This document shows positions 1 to 10,651 of a DNA stretch of 64,000 nucleotides, piece by piece. The stretch spans positions 27,372,617 to 27,436,616 of the forward strand of contig CM023535.1 of NCBI GenBank assembly GCA_013350335.1, in the 5' to 3' direction. The translations under genes and the position numbers were made by a program. Below the pieces are notes generated by a model, which saw nothing but the letters and a program-made list of their open reading frames with translations, ran no database searches and had not been told where the DNA came from. Source of the DNA: Chimonanthus salicifolius (taxonomy: Eukaryota > Streptophyta > Magnoliopsida > Laurales > Calycanthaceae). Each line of letters starts with the position of its first letter. Position 1 is the first letter of the stretch.

Positions 1-291
1 CATTTGCTCTTATTACACAAACCTAAAGCTTTAGACAAAGGCTTGAATATAACGAGGGAAATTCAAAACTGTATATTGCAAATAGAGAAGCCGGGCTTAG
101 GTTGACAAATCCTGTTCAATATTTCTTTGTGCGCCATGTTTAGTCCATGATGCTCTGTAATATTATGTTGAAGCATGAGATCCCAACTTAAAATCTAAAG
201 AAGAAACAATATTTGAATTCTTTGACTATAAATGAAGAAAAAATATTTTCCATTTGTTATTTACAATAAAGAACTTTTATGAACAGAATTC

Positions 292-2061
292 TTATAGACA
301 ACCGGGTGGCATGACTAAGCCAAGAGTTGTTCCCTTGACATTCCGACAGAAGGATTGTGCCTGCTGATTCTGATACATGAGCTGTCTGTCTTGCAATTCA
401 ATCCCTTTGCATGGAGAGCTGGAACTACAATTGAAATTTACAGCTACTTTAGTTGCAGACGTTCCCTTAATATTCTTGAATGCACCTGACTGATCTTTAC
501 ACCGGAGCTCTGAAAATCATCACCAAGATATACTATTAGATCCCAAATATTTAACAGATATTTCAAGTGAGGATTTCACATTTTACACTGTTAAGACTGC
601 TGATTTGCTTTTCGTTGCTTTTACCTGATTAGGGCAACCATCATTATGAGGGCAGTAGTTCTGATCGATAATAATTGGGTTCTGGACATTCTTCATCAAA
701 GCATGCTCAAAGATCACGCCTCTCACAAATCCATTACTGGCTCTTGCCCAAGATTTGATCCTTAATCCATTCTGAGATCCAGTGAACACAACTGTCTTCA
801 CGTTCACATTCTGTACGCCTTCTTCTTCTACATTATTTCCCAGACTCCCGACGCTGACACAGGCACAAACACTATGTCAAAACAGAACAATGATCATCAG
901 GTAAATTATACTGGACTGAAATCAAGGAATCTTCTCTCACCTAATTCCATGTCCAGGCCCACATGTCACATGCTGGATCCATAGGTTTTGCGTGCCGGGC
1001 CCAATAGAGATGCAGTCATCTTCAGTCTTAATCCCAGAGCCTAGGATATGCACATCTGTTGACAATTGCACATGTATCCCATCTGTGTTGGGGCTATCCT
1101 CTGGAGCATTTATCTTGACACCCTGCAATGTCACATTCTTGCTTGTGTGGATGACAATGTGGTAGAGCTTGCTATTCATGGAAGAAAGGCCTTTGACCAT
1201 CACATTTTTTGAACTATAGAAGGCAAGTGACTGCATGCAAAACATTTACTAGTGTCAGCATCTCAGCAGACTCTTTTATATTTCAAATATTAGAATTTTT
1301 TCCCCAATTTCTAATGGGTTTTTAAAGGTGGAATTTTTTTTTGTAAAAAGCCCAGTAATTTTAGATTTTGATCTCGTCTAATTTATTAAAACCCAGTGTT
1401 GGAAGTGTTTCATGTTTCAGCTAGTTCATTTTTCCCCTGAAAGTCTTTGCTATTAGTGTAACAATTCCATCGGCTGCTGGAGGATTATTGTCACTAATTA
1501 TAGAAACCCAAAAAAAGTGGCATTCATGTTTGCAGCAGAGTTTGAATCACCAAATTCTTAAGGATTTCCTTTGAAGAATGTGAATACATGTGGCAATTAA
1601 AAATAGACTAGAAAGGCAAATGATTGTACCGATGCACCAGATGGACACTCCTTCTCAGCATTGTTGCAGGCCCACAAGCTTGATCCTTGTCCATCAAGAA
1701 ACCCTCCGACAAGCGATACACCCTCAACACCAGAGAACATCAACCAATTATCTGAGGAACCCATGTTCCGGTAATCCGGAGCGACCAAGATCCCATCCAA
1801 ACGAAATGTTATTCCATTATTGTTACATGGCCCTTGAAAGACAACCGGGCCGAGCATATACCTCTTGCGGGGTACTATTATCGTCACTGGCACAGATGAT
1901 TTGCATGCTGCAGACCATGCTCTGAGGAATGATTGGCTGGCATTGGTCTTACCGTCTCCTCTAGCACCAAAGTCTGCAACGTTCAGATTGGCATTTGCTG
2001 AAAGAAGAAGGGAGATGAAGGATAGTTGAAGAAGGAGAAGAGAGTCGATGGTTTTTGCCAT
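292..2061 (-). CDS. Polygalacturonase PG-A, four exons, frameshift in exon 4
   Basis: Secreted glycoside hydrolase family 28 enzyme that would cleave homogalacturonan in the cell wall. Exons, read on the minus strand: 2061-1630, 1230-941, 853-625 and 509-292, all with GT donors and AG acceptors. Residues 1-24 form a signal peptide, followed by the family start NLNVADFGARGDGKT. Catalytic motifs are present: NTDG at 192-195, DD at 215-216 (preceded by Glu214 instead of the usual Gly), GHG at 237-239 and RIK at 272-274. The start MAKT at 2061 is preferred over an upstream ATG at 2190 because a TATA box lies between them. Exon 4 lacks one base near 484 compared with PG-B (gaatgcacc versus gaatgccacc), which puts a stop at 446-444 and gives about 338 residues rather than 389. 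Use of a second AG 20 nt downstream (exon from 489) would restore the frame, giving 382 residues. It may therefore be a recent pseudogene or a gene rescued by splicing. Confidence 0.88.
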
Positions 2062-2150
2062 TGGAGTTGGTAGTTGGAAGGATTTGAAGCTTAATTTGAA
2101 GGGTGTGGATGGACGGTAGTGGTGAGGAGAAGAGGAATAGCAGAGAGGGG

Positions 2151-2161
2151 CTTTATAAAAG
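2151..2161 (-). promoter_or_regulatory. TATA box of PG-A
   Basis: Reads CTTTTATAAAG on the minus strand, about 90 bp upstream of the chosen ATG, with a CT-rich leader between them. This placement argues that translation starts at 2061. Further upstream, around 2236-2290, lie two AACCGTTA/GACGGTTAAC-type motifs resembling plant MYB sites; their use is only inferred. Confidence 0.6.
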
Positions 2162-2190
2162 ATGGTAATGGAATTGTTTTGGGTGGCCAA

Positions 2191-3189
2191 TACTGGAAGA
2201 AAACCGCGCCAAATTCAGATACTACCATGGATTCAAAGGATAACCGTTAACGTGAGGAGGAGAGAATACCTGTTGACGGTTAACTGCAAACAGAAAAATT
2301 CGCGCCTTCTTTTGTAGCAAGGGCTGATTTTAATAATTGTGGCGCACATCCCCTCTAGCCTCTACTTAAATGATTGGAACATATTCAAATCTGCGGTTGT
2401 GATCACATCTCCTCAAATATTATTATGTCCATACGCCGTTTGTTTCTTGGCAAGTAAACTTTCCATGCTGACATGCACAGTTAGGCTGACAAGCAATTTA
2501 TTTCTAACCAAAGTAAATAAATTAGTGACCAATTTTTTAATTAAAAGATTAGATAGGTTTTCTAAGAATTCCCTCATTTTTTTACAACCTGTGCAATAGT
2601 CTGGTGGGGCCAGTTCAACCTAAGAATTGCCACATGTCTTTTTATTATTTCTTATTTGTCTGAAGTTCACGATGTAGACTGTAGAGAATGGTGATGGCTT
2701 CCTCAAGCAGTCTAAGGTTTAAACATGAAATAATGCCGGGAAATAAAGGTCGTGAGGTTCGTGCATCTGTCTTGTTGACCTGCTACGCTGTGCCCACTGG
2801 CGACTTTTGTTTCTACTGCACTTGATTAATGAGACTAATCTTTTCTATTAAAGAAATGATAAGAGTGTTGAATTCTCAGTTGACTTAATCAATAAGTAAA
2901 CCCAACCTCTTCATATGACATATATCGAAGAGAATCTTTACTGTTGATCCCATTGGAGATATTTTAAGAGGGCCAAAGCCCCCAAATTTTTTTTTATATA
3001 ATGGATAACAACAGTATACTCATTTATATTAGAACTGAGACTAATCTTATAGATATATGAAACTATCTACAAACTTCGTCAGATAAGTTCAAGAGGAATC
3101 GAATCGAATACTTCTAGTCTAATCCTAAAAGGTTAGATCAATTGAATTAGCCATACAAATAAAAATAATCTTTTTACCTGTTTTCATTG
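2191..3189. other. Upstream intergenic region of PG-A
   Basis: No gene is visible. The stretch from about 2590 to 2900 is recognisably related to 35850-36150 upstream of PG-B (shared blocks around gccacatgtc, ggtttaaa.atgaa and gaggttc.tgcatct.tcttgtt). The ancient PG-A/PG-B duplication therefore included upstream sequence. The rest is AT-rich and unremarkable. Confidence 0.6.
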
Positions 3190-4245
3190 TGTAGAGGCTA
3201 CTCATCAACCCGTATCCACAATTGGTAAATGGACACCCATTTCTTGATATCCTTTGTGAAGAAATTGAGAAAACAATGGCTTAATGCCTTTCTCATTGCA
3301 TCATATATTTATAGTATTGTGTACAAATCAATAACAATCCCTAGAATAAGGGACATTAATAATTACAAAGAATACACAGAGATAGAAAGTCAACACTTTC
3401 TGTTAATACTCCCCTGCAAAGGCGACGGTGGTGAAGCGACGAATTTAGAACTAAGGACGGAGAACCGATCCTTCGGTAGCCCCTTGGTGAAAATGTCAGC
3501 AAGTTGATCTTGAGAGGAGATGAACTGAATCTAATGAGAGCTAGCAGTGACACGTTCGCGGATGAAATTATAATCCAGCTCAATGTGTTTAGTCCGAGCA
3601 TGAAACACAGGATTAGTAGCCATATAAGTCGCACTGAGGTTGTCACAAAGAAGAAGAGTCAGAGAAGACAAAGGAAAGCCGATCTCATGTAGAAGATTTT
3701 GAATCCAGATTGTGTCAACACAGGTGTATGCAAGGGTCCTATATTCAGCTTCCGCACTAGAGCAGGAGACCGTCGGTTGTTTCTTCGCACACCACGACAT
3801 GAGATTAGAACCCAATAAGATGTAATAACCAGTAGTGGACTTATGAGTCTCAAGACAACTAGCCTAATCAGCATCAAAGTAAACAATCAGTTGAAAGGGT
3901 TTTGAGTCACGCACAAGAGGCAAACCACGTCGAATGGAGCCTTTGAGATAGCGGAGGATGCGCTTGACAGCATCCAAATGTGAGGTGCGTGGCTGACTCA
4001 TATATTGAGAGACAATGTGAACCGCAAAGGAAATATCAGGCCGTGTGAGAGTGAGGTATTGTAGAGAACCGACAAGATGGGGATACTCAGAGGAACCCGA
4101 AAGCAAATCACCAGAGTCCGAAGATAAATGAGCATTAGCAGCAACCAGCATGGAGCAAGGTTTGCAATCAAGCATCTTAATTCTGTTGAGAATATCAAGG
4201 GTATATTTGTTTTGATACAAATGTAACTCATTTGAGAAGTCAATC
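3190..4245 (-). mobile_element. Truncated Ty1/copia relic (LTR, RNase H, end of RT)
   Basis: Minus-strand copia fragment. 3190-3409 resembles the LTR family of the element at 6205: it starts tgtagag and ends taata, followed by a polypurine tract (ctcccctgcaaagg on the plus strand). 3410-4245 encodes the end of the reverse transcriptase (QNKYTLDIL, LTRPDISFAVH) and RNase H (GSNLMSWCAKKQPTV, AEAEYRTLAYT, LLCDNLSATYMA, VFHARTKHIELDY). An in-frame stop separates VYFDAD from the RNase H segment, and the 3' end is frameshifted. The gag, protease, integrase and 5' LTR are missing; homology stops near 4245, where unrelated repeat-like sequence starts. Non-functional. Repeated at 57542-58597. Confidence 0.85.
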
Positions 4246-5767
4246 ACTGTTATAAGGTGCGGTTTAGGTGGGTCAGTTGGGTTGAGAGCAAACTTTAGCC
4301 CAAGCCCTATCAAGTTTAGGTCAATATTCTTGACACAGCCCAGTATCTCAACCCCTCTGACCCGACGATGCCACAAACCACTTTTGAAACCTTAACCCAT
4401 TTGTTATTCGAGTGAGTAGGATTGGGATGGGCCAAGTTGGATCAAGGTGAGCCCATGTTATACAATGGACAATTAGATTTCTATAGTTTGTGTTAAACCA
4501 TCACCTTCGACTAGCCATGTCATGTGCACTTCATTTGCATCTAAGGGTGAACTCCACTATTTGATGTGGTGATCGATTTATTAAAAAGTCTTCTGTTTGA
4601 ATATATAATTTATTAAAAATCAGTTAAATAGGTCAATCAAACCATATCTATAAAAGTCACAAAAATTTTAGTAATTAAAAAATTATTTAAAGAGAGAAAA
4701 ATTTGAAGTTTTTTAATAGGCCACGTACTAAAATAAAGGCCTTTTGAAAAAGCCTATCATCTAGCCCAAATTGAAGTCGGGTTAAGTTTTTGAGCTAGGA
4801 CCACAACTCATATTTAAAGCAGTGCAAGTTAGCCCACCCATCTTACTTTTCGAGCTGGTTGAGTTAGATTTGGATCACTTCTAACTCAAATTACCCCTAA
4901 ATTTATAGAAGGCACTTTCATATATAATATAACAACGTGGAGTAAACTCAAAATGCAATGCTTGCTACAATAGGAGATACATTATCTACAATTTACCACT
5001 AATTGTGCTTTTCTATTATTTTTTCAAAACTTGTAATATAGACTTAAGTCAGCATGGATCAACTCGGTCTGGTCAAACTCGCTTGAGTCTTGCACAGACT
5101 TGATGGAATTTCCTGAGGTGACGAGTTGTCAAGTTGAGCAAAATCAATGAAGACATCTGAGATTGAACTTGACGAAATCTTGATCTAAAAGTTTTATATC
5201 TCAAATTGAATTGAATGATATTTAATAATGATATGAAATTTATTAATTTTAAAATTTTTAAAAATTATTAGTACTAAGATTTATATAAAGTTAGTCTCGT
5301 AAAACACATAGAACCTTAAAATTTAAACAAATGAAAATAAATAATTGAAAAGAAGATTTTTATTCTCTATCAAATTTTATTACTTAAACCAGATAGATAA
5401 AATTTAAATAAAAAAATTATTTTATAATAATGTTGAAAATATTTTATTTTATTAGTAAATTATTTTTCTAATAAATTAACAAATTTAAAAAATAAAGATG
5501 TTAGATTGAAGTTTGATTTGTATTGAGTTCCATTCACAGCTATGAAGGGGATTGAGAGGAATACGAAGTGAATGAGAGGTAAGGATTTTATGAATACCAC
5601 TAGAGACCAAAGGATTTTCAGATTTGCCAAAGGAGAGGTAAAATCAAGATTTTTTATCTCTACCCCCTCGCTACTAAACAGGAGAATCTGAGGGTTACCC
5701 ATGTTCCCCCTTCTTTTCACCTCAAACAAACGCAGCCAAGGATTCTGTAAGGAGGTTGCCATTAGTG
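4246..5767. other. AT-rich intergenic sequence with unclassified repeat fragments
   Basis: No gene is recognised. 4250-4900 contains repeated words such as gggtt, gcccaa and gagctgg, and 5040-5200 has cttgagtcttg/aacttga-type words that look like fragments of non-autonomous DNA transposons. No clean termini or TSD could be set. 5210-5480 is extremely AT-rich, and most indels between this block and its copy at 58598-60127 fall in such runs. Confidence 0.5.
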
Positions 5768-6204
5768 ATCTTTATATTTTGCAATGTAATCTCTTTGCAT
5801 GGAGAGCTTGAACTGCAATCAAATTTCACAGCCTTCTTAGTAGCAGATGTTCCCTTGAAGTTCTTGTGTGTTACTTGACTAAGAGCCAGCTCGATACAAG
5901 TTGAGAATTAAGGCAAAAATTTTAAATGGAGCCTTCTTGGTATTTAGCATATTATTATAAGTAATATTTAATTCAAATTTTAATAATATATAATATAAAA
6001 AAATTATTGAAAATCTATTTTTCATGTTTTTTGAAATGCAAAATTACTAATTAATTTTTTGTATTCAAGTTTTACTAAAGATTAAAGAGCGACGAGAGCG
6101 GAGATGAGAGACGGACAAGTGAAGAAAAGAAAGATAGAGTTTCTTTTGATTTCAAAACATGTGAGAGAGTGAATGATTGCCGTTATGTTTTTTATATTAA
6201 TGAG

Positions 6205-6382
6205 TGTAGAATATGGAATAACTGCCTACCTTCTATTCCATTAGCATCTGTATTTATAGTGTTACAAACCTCTCTAATGGAGGCAAGAATCAATTACATG
6301 AATCAATTACAATCCCTTGATTAGGGATAGGAAATATTCCAAAAAGGAAGGTCAACCGTCTGAGTTGGCATGTGTGCTAATA
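6205..6382 (-). repeat. 3' LTR of the copia element
   Basis: 178 bp, ending CA on the minus strand, next to the polypurine tract at about 6383-6400. Flanked on the outside by the TSD ATGAG. Confidence 0.93.
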
Positions 6383-8625
6383 CTCCCCCGCAAACTCGAC
6401 TGTGGTAAGTGGACGAGTTTGGAGCTAAGTACAAAAAACCGATGCTTGGGAAGGCCCTTAGTAAAGATGTCAGCAAGTTGATCTTTGGAGGGCACAAATT
6501 GGATGTGATGAGAGTCGGCAGCAACACATTCTCGAACAAAATGATAATCCAGTTGAATATGTTTGGTCCGCGCATGGAAGACTAGATTCGCGGCCATATA
6601 AGTGGCACTGAGATTATCGCAAAGAAGCAGCGTTGGAGAAGAGAGAGGAAATTGATTCTCTCGTAAGAGGTGACGAATCCAGACGGTGTCAGCGCAAGCA
6701 TAGGCAAGCGTTCGATATTCAACTTCCGTACTAGAGCGAGAAACAGTCGGTTGTTTCTTAACACACCAAGAAACTAAATTCGAACCGAGGAAGATGCAGT
6801 AACCCGTGGTGGAACAACGACCGTCAGGACAACCAGCCCAATTAGCATCAGAGTAGGCAAGGAGTCGTAGGGGCTGTTGTGCATGTGTGAAAAGCAAACC
6901 ACGACCAAGGGAACCTTTAGGTATCTCAGGATTCATTTAACAGCCTCAAGATGCGACGTGCGAGGTTGACTCATGAACTGCGATGCTAAGTGAACTGAAT
7001 AAGCAATGTCGGGACGAGTGAGTGTGAGATATTGCAAAGTACCCACAAGTTGACGATACTCAGTAGGATCAGAAAGCAAATCACCATCACTGGAAGACAA
7101 CTGTTTCTTGGCCGCGACAGGTGTAGAGCAAGGTTTACATTCATGAAAATTTCCTCGACGAAGTAAATCAAGTGTATACTTGTTTTGGGACCAATGTAAT
7201 CCCTGAGAGAGAGGAGTCACTTCAAGACCCAAAAAGTAATGAAGAGTACCAAGATCCTTAATCTCGAATTCAGTGCCAAGGCGACGAGTGAAGGATTGAA
7301 GGAGTGATGAATCAGTGCCAGTGAGAACAATATCGTCAACATACAGCAGAAGGATCATAAGGTGAGAGTCTCGTCGAAAAACAAACATGGAGCTATCAGC
7401 CTTGCTTTGAAGAAAACCATAGGAGAGGAGGAAGGTGCTGAATCGTTGGAACCAAGCACGCAGTGCTTGTTTCAAGCCATAGATAGCCTTGTGGAGCTTG
7501 CAGATATGAGTAGGGCAACCAAGATCAATAAAACCAGGTGGTTGACTCATATAGACCTCCTCATTGAGATTGCCATAAAGGAAGGCATTCTTGACATCCA
7601 GCTGATGCATAGGACAAGCATACATGGCTAGGCTGAGAACAAGACGTATAGTAACAGGCTTGACGACTGGGCTGAATGTCTCATCATAGTCAATACCAGG
7701 CTGCTGATGAAAGCCTTTGGCAACAAGACGTGCTTTGTAGCGCTCAATAGTACCATCAGAGCGGCGTTTAATCTTAAACACCCATTTGCAGCCGACAATG
7801 TTAACATGAGAAGGAGGTGGAACAAGCGACCAAGTGTGTTGCCGGAGGAGGGCATTGAATTCGTCAGTCATAGCATGACGCCATTCTACAGAGCAGACAG
7901 CTTGGGTGTAGTAGGTGGGCTCTGAATATGAAGAAACCAGAGAGGCGAAGGCCTGTGGAACAAGATGTCGACTGGCCAAGTTAGCCTGCTTTTTGGACTT
8001 GGAGATACCATCCTTTGCATGTGTGACCATGGGATGAGCATTTGCCAGAGTGGTAGCTGACTCCAACATTGACGATGAGATGATGGTAGAGCAGATGGTA
8101 ACTCCAGCGCTGGCTGAGATGATGGCAAGTCCGGTGCGGAAGAAGGAGCAGGCATAGAAGACAAAGCAGCTGCAGATGTTGAGGTCGTGGAGAGAACCGG
8201 AATGAAAACCCTGTCGAAGGCAGGTGAAGACCTGTCTGTGGGTAATGCATAAGGAAAAACAACTTCATTGAACAAGACATGCCTTGAGATGTAGACTCTG
8301 CCAGTAGAAGGATGCAGACATCGGTAGCCCTTGTGCCGAGAACTGTAACCAAGAAAAACACATTCAACTGATCGAGGTTGAAGCTTGTTAGTAGTATAAT
8401 CACCAAGATAGGGATAACACGCATATCCAAAAGTGCGAAGGGACACATAGTTGGGTTTAGTGCCAACAATGAAGCGCCAAAACTGTTGACCAATGAGGAA
8501 CGGTTTAGTTGAGTCTGCCAAAGAAGGTAGTTAGTCTCAGTGAGTTTGATGGAGATAAGACTAGAGAAGTTGGGAATGGTAATGTGACCCATTGTAGAAG
8601 ATGAAGTTGATGCAGAGGTAGCCAT
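6383..8625 (-). pseudogene. copia polyprotein relic: gag start, integrase end, RT, RNase H
   Basis: Starts MATSASTSSST at 8625. About 50 residues of gag (ETNYLLWQTQL) are followed directly by the integrase C-terminal region (SLRTFGYACYPYLGDY, VFLGYSSRHKGYRC), so gag to integrase core has been deleted. A missing base near 8510 breaks the gag/integrase junction in this copy but not in the copy at 60746-62992. 8069-6933 is an open RT frame with WVFKIKRRSDG, QLDVKNAFLYG and the catalytic YVDDIVLTG. A stop and a 1-nt shift at about 6930 separate it from RNase H (SDANWAGCPD, EVEYRTLAYA, LLCDNLSATY). Not autonomous. Confidence 0.88.
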
Positions 8626-8789
8626 TGAAAAAAGATGCCTTTTTTTTTTTTTTTCCTGCTGTTGTGAACAAACAAGCCCTAAAAGGGGCAAACCGAAGAA
8701 TCCGACAAATCCGGCTAAAACGTAATCGCCGGAGATCAGAGCGGGGAGAACCAGCGGAGACGATCTCGGGGACGAGATCTCAGAGATGC

Positions 8790-9300
8790 TGAAGGGCTAC
8801 AAGAGTCAGGTGCAGGCGGATCTGAGGAGATCCGGAAAAGGGGGGAGCCGCTGGAAACAGTGGATATGGCCTCAGATCTGAGCTGAAAATAAGGGGGTAG
8901 CCGCGGCTAGGCCTGAGCAGCAGAGAAACGTCATGGACAACAAGAGGTAGGAGCAGCGACGACGGCTGGTGGGCTAGATCGATTTACAGATCCGATGAGA
9001 GAAGAAGAAGACGGTCGTGCGGGTCAATCAAAGGAAGGCTCAGCAGTGAGCGGCGTCCGTGAAGAAGGAAGATCGGAAAAGGAGGGGCTATAGGAAAGTA
9101 GTTGCAGGCAGATCTGAGGAGATCTGGAAAAGAGGGCCGCTGGAAACAGTGGATATGTCGAGCAGCGACAAAATCCGGTGGGCTGGATCGACGTCCAGAT
9201 CCGTCGAGAGAAAGCGGCATTGGCACAGGAGACAGAAGCAGGTGGGTATTTCCGCAGGAAACCAAGGAACAGCGCTGCAGATCTGAGCCGAAAAACAAAG
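8790..9300 (-). repeat. Internal repeat in the copia leader
   Basis: The GC-rich untranslated leader holds two related blocks about 293 bp apart, starting near 8813 and 9106. Both contain gatctgaggagatc, ccgctggaaacagtggat and a ggtgggct.gatcga segment. Function unknown; a packaging or promoter role is only a guess. Confidence 0.6.
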
Positions 9301-9516
9301 AGGCATCCGTGGGTGTGGTGAGAGAAGCAGATGAGAGATCAACTTGGAGAAGGGGGAAGGAGCAGCAGCACGATCGGTATACGGGATCAACGGACAGCGC
9401 CGGAGAGATGTAGCAACAGCGGCAGTGCACTGGGAGCCCACGGGAAAGGAAAAAAAGGGATAGGGAAGGGAAGGGAAGGAAATAATTAGGTCAGAGGAAT
9501 CTCTAGCTCTGTACCA

Positions 9517-9694
9517 TGTAGAATATGGAATAACTGCCTACCTTCTATGCCATTAGCATCTGTATTTATAGTGTTACAAACCTCTCTAATGGAGGCAATA
9601 ATCAATTACATGAATCAATTACAATCCCTTGATTAGGGATAGGAAATATTCCAAAGAGGAAGGTCAACCGTCTGAGTTGGCATGTGTGCTAATA
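9517..9694 (-). repeat. 5' LTR of the copia element
   Basis: 178 bp, nearly identical to 6205-6382. Followed on the minus strand by the tRNA-Met-like primer-binding site (about 9506-9516). The outer flank is ATGAG at 9695-9699. Confidence 0.93.
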
Positions 9695-10651
9695 ATGAGA
9701 GTCCTAAATTTTGGGCCTTCTCAAGTTGGGGGCCTAAGGCAACTACTTTTCTTGCTACCCCTTGAGCCGGCCCTGCTTTACACTGGAGCTCTAAAATTCA
9801 TCATAATAAAACCATGATCAGGTGACCAACAATCTAGCAAATTGATGATGTAACAGACTCAAGTTTTCATTGGTTTAATTCATTAATTGGTTCTCATTAT
9901 GCTTACCTGATGAGGGCAACCCTTATTGTGAGGACAGTCATTTTGGTCAATTATAATTGGGTTTTGGACATCATTCATCACAGCATGCTAAAACACCACT
10001 ACTTTCACAAACCCATAACTTGGTCTTGCCCAAGATTTGATCCTGAATCCATTTTGAGTTCCAGTAAATATCACCGTTTGTCAACTCACAAGTTCTGCAC
10101 GCCTTCTTCTTGCAGTTCCTTACCAAGACTCCCAATACTGACACAAGCACAAACTCACTGAGTCAGCATATTTGATTTTATGTGAGAATATCTAAATAAC
10201 TTAGGTCATTCTTGTTAGATTGTGTTATTTTAAGTTGTATAAGGGTAGTTTAGTCTTTTTTGTTGTTTGGTTTTGTCTTCGTATTCTCTTTCTAACCAAG
10301 CATTAATCGAATCTTATCAATTCTATGCACAGATAGCATAGCCGCATCTATTAGCATTGGATCATTAACCGTTTATGATCATTATTATCATCATTAAAGT
10401 TGTATTACGTCAGTTTCAACCACATGGGTTAAATAGTATTTAAGAAGCAGAAAGATTATGCTCCTACCATAGCAAGAAAGGACTGACAAGATCAAGTATT
10501 CGAAAAATCCAATAAAATATTTGAAATTTCCATTCGATACAATTACAATTGATGCACCAAATTATCAAACAATTCAAACTAAATCTATTGGAATAGAAGA
10601 AAGATTAGCTACTCTCACCTTATTCCATGTCCGGGTCCACATGTGACACGA

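Larger units (their letters stand above)
1..9632. repeat. Long direct duplication, left copy
   Basis: This block matches 54346-64000 almost base for base in the same orientation. It runs off the left window edge here and off the right edge in the other copy, so the true unit is longer than 9.6 kb. It contains PG-A, a copia relic, the 3' part of psi-PG-1 and a complete nested copia element. The coordinate offset drifts from 54345 at the left to 54368 near the right end through small indels, mostly in T, A, TA or CT runs. Very few substitutions are visible; examples lie in the right-hand LTR (gcatctg versus gcatatg, and caattaca versus caattgca). Confidence 0.97.
6205..9694 (-). mobile_element. 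Complete but internally deleted Ty1/copia element, TSD ATGAG
   Basis: LTR retrotransposon on the minus strand. LTRs of 178 bp lie at 6205-6382 and 9517-9694 and differ at about three positions, so the insertion is fairly young. ATGAG flanks it at 6200-6204 and 9695-9699. The primer-binding site next to the 5' LTR reads TGGTACAGAGC, a near match to initiator tRNA-Met, and a polypurine tract (tttgcgggggag) precedes the 3' LTR. The internal region is only about 3.1 kb: most of gag, protease and the integrase core are missing. It is inserted in the hAT-like element that splits psi-PG-1. Confidence 0.93.
5881..9775. mobile_element. Non-autonomous hAT-like element, interrupted by copia
   Basis: About 400 bp of element sequence (5881-6204 and 9700-9775) around a nested copia. 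The right end reads gagccggccctg, which in reverse complement matches the cagggccggc ends of the hAT relics at 29186 and 31519; the left end (aagagccagctcg) is a decayed version. Internally it shares words such as atgcaaaattact and gtattcaagtt with the 29186 element. It sits in exon 4 of psi-PG-1. A clean 8-bp TSD is not visible, so the exact left boundary is uncertain. Confidence 0.55.
5768..10651 (-). pseudogene. Polygalacturonase pseudogene psi-PG-1, split by transposons
   Basis: Remains of a third PG gene on the minus strand. Exon 2 survives only as its 3' end (10651-10619, encoding CGPGHG and a GT donor). Exon 3 lies at 10137-9907 with both splice sites but several stops; the segment encoding QNPIIIDQN is still readable. 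Exon 4 is cut in two: its first 15 nt are at 9790-9776 and the rest at 5880-5768 (KNFKGTSATK, CSSSSPCKEI). Between the halves is a hAT-like element (5881-9775) that carries a copia element (6205-9694). The RIK-containing part of exon 3 is disrupted and exon 1 was not found. Clearly dead. The same exon 4 remnant is seen in the right-hand copy from 60128. Confidence 0.82.

Noticed and set aside
1590..1925. Open frame of 111 codons on the plus strand opposite PG exon 1 (again at 55935-56270)
   Set aside because: It is the antisense shadow of PG-A exon 1; no family resemblance and no promoter.
1631..2190. Longer N-terminus for PG-A starting at 2190, and exon 1 reading on to 1597
   Set aside because: The upstream ATG precedes the TATA box, and the downstream end reads through the intron; signal peptide and splice signals support 2061-1630.
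7362..7925. Plus-strand ORFs over the copia RT (also at 61725-62291)
   Set aside because: Antisense shadows of the reverse transcriptase on the minus strand.
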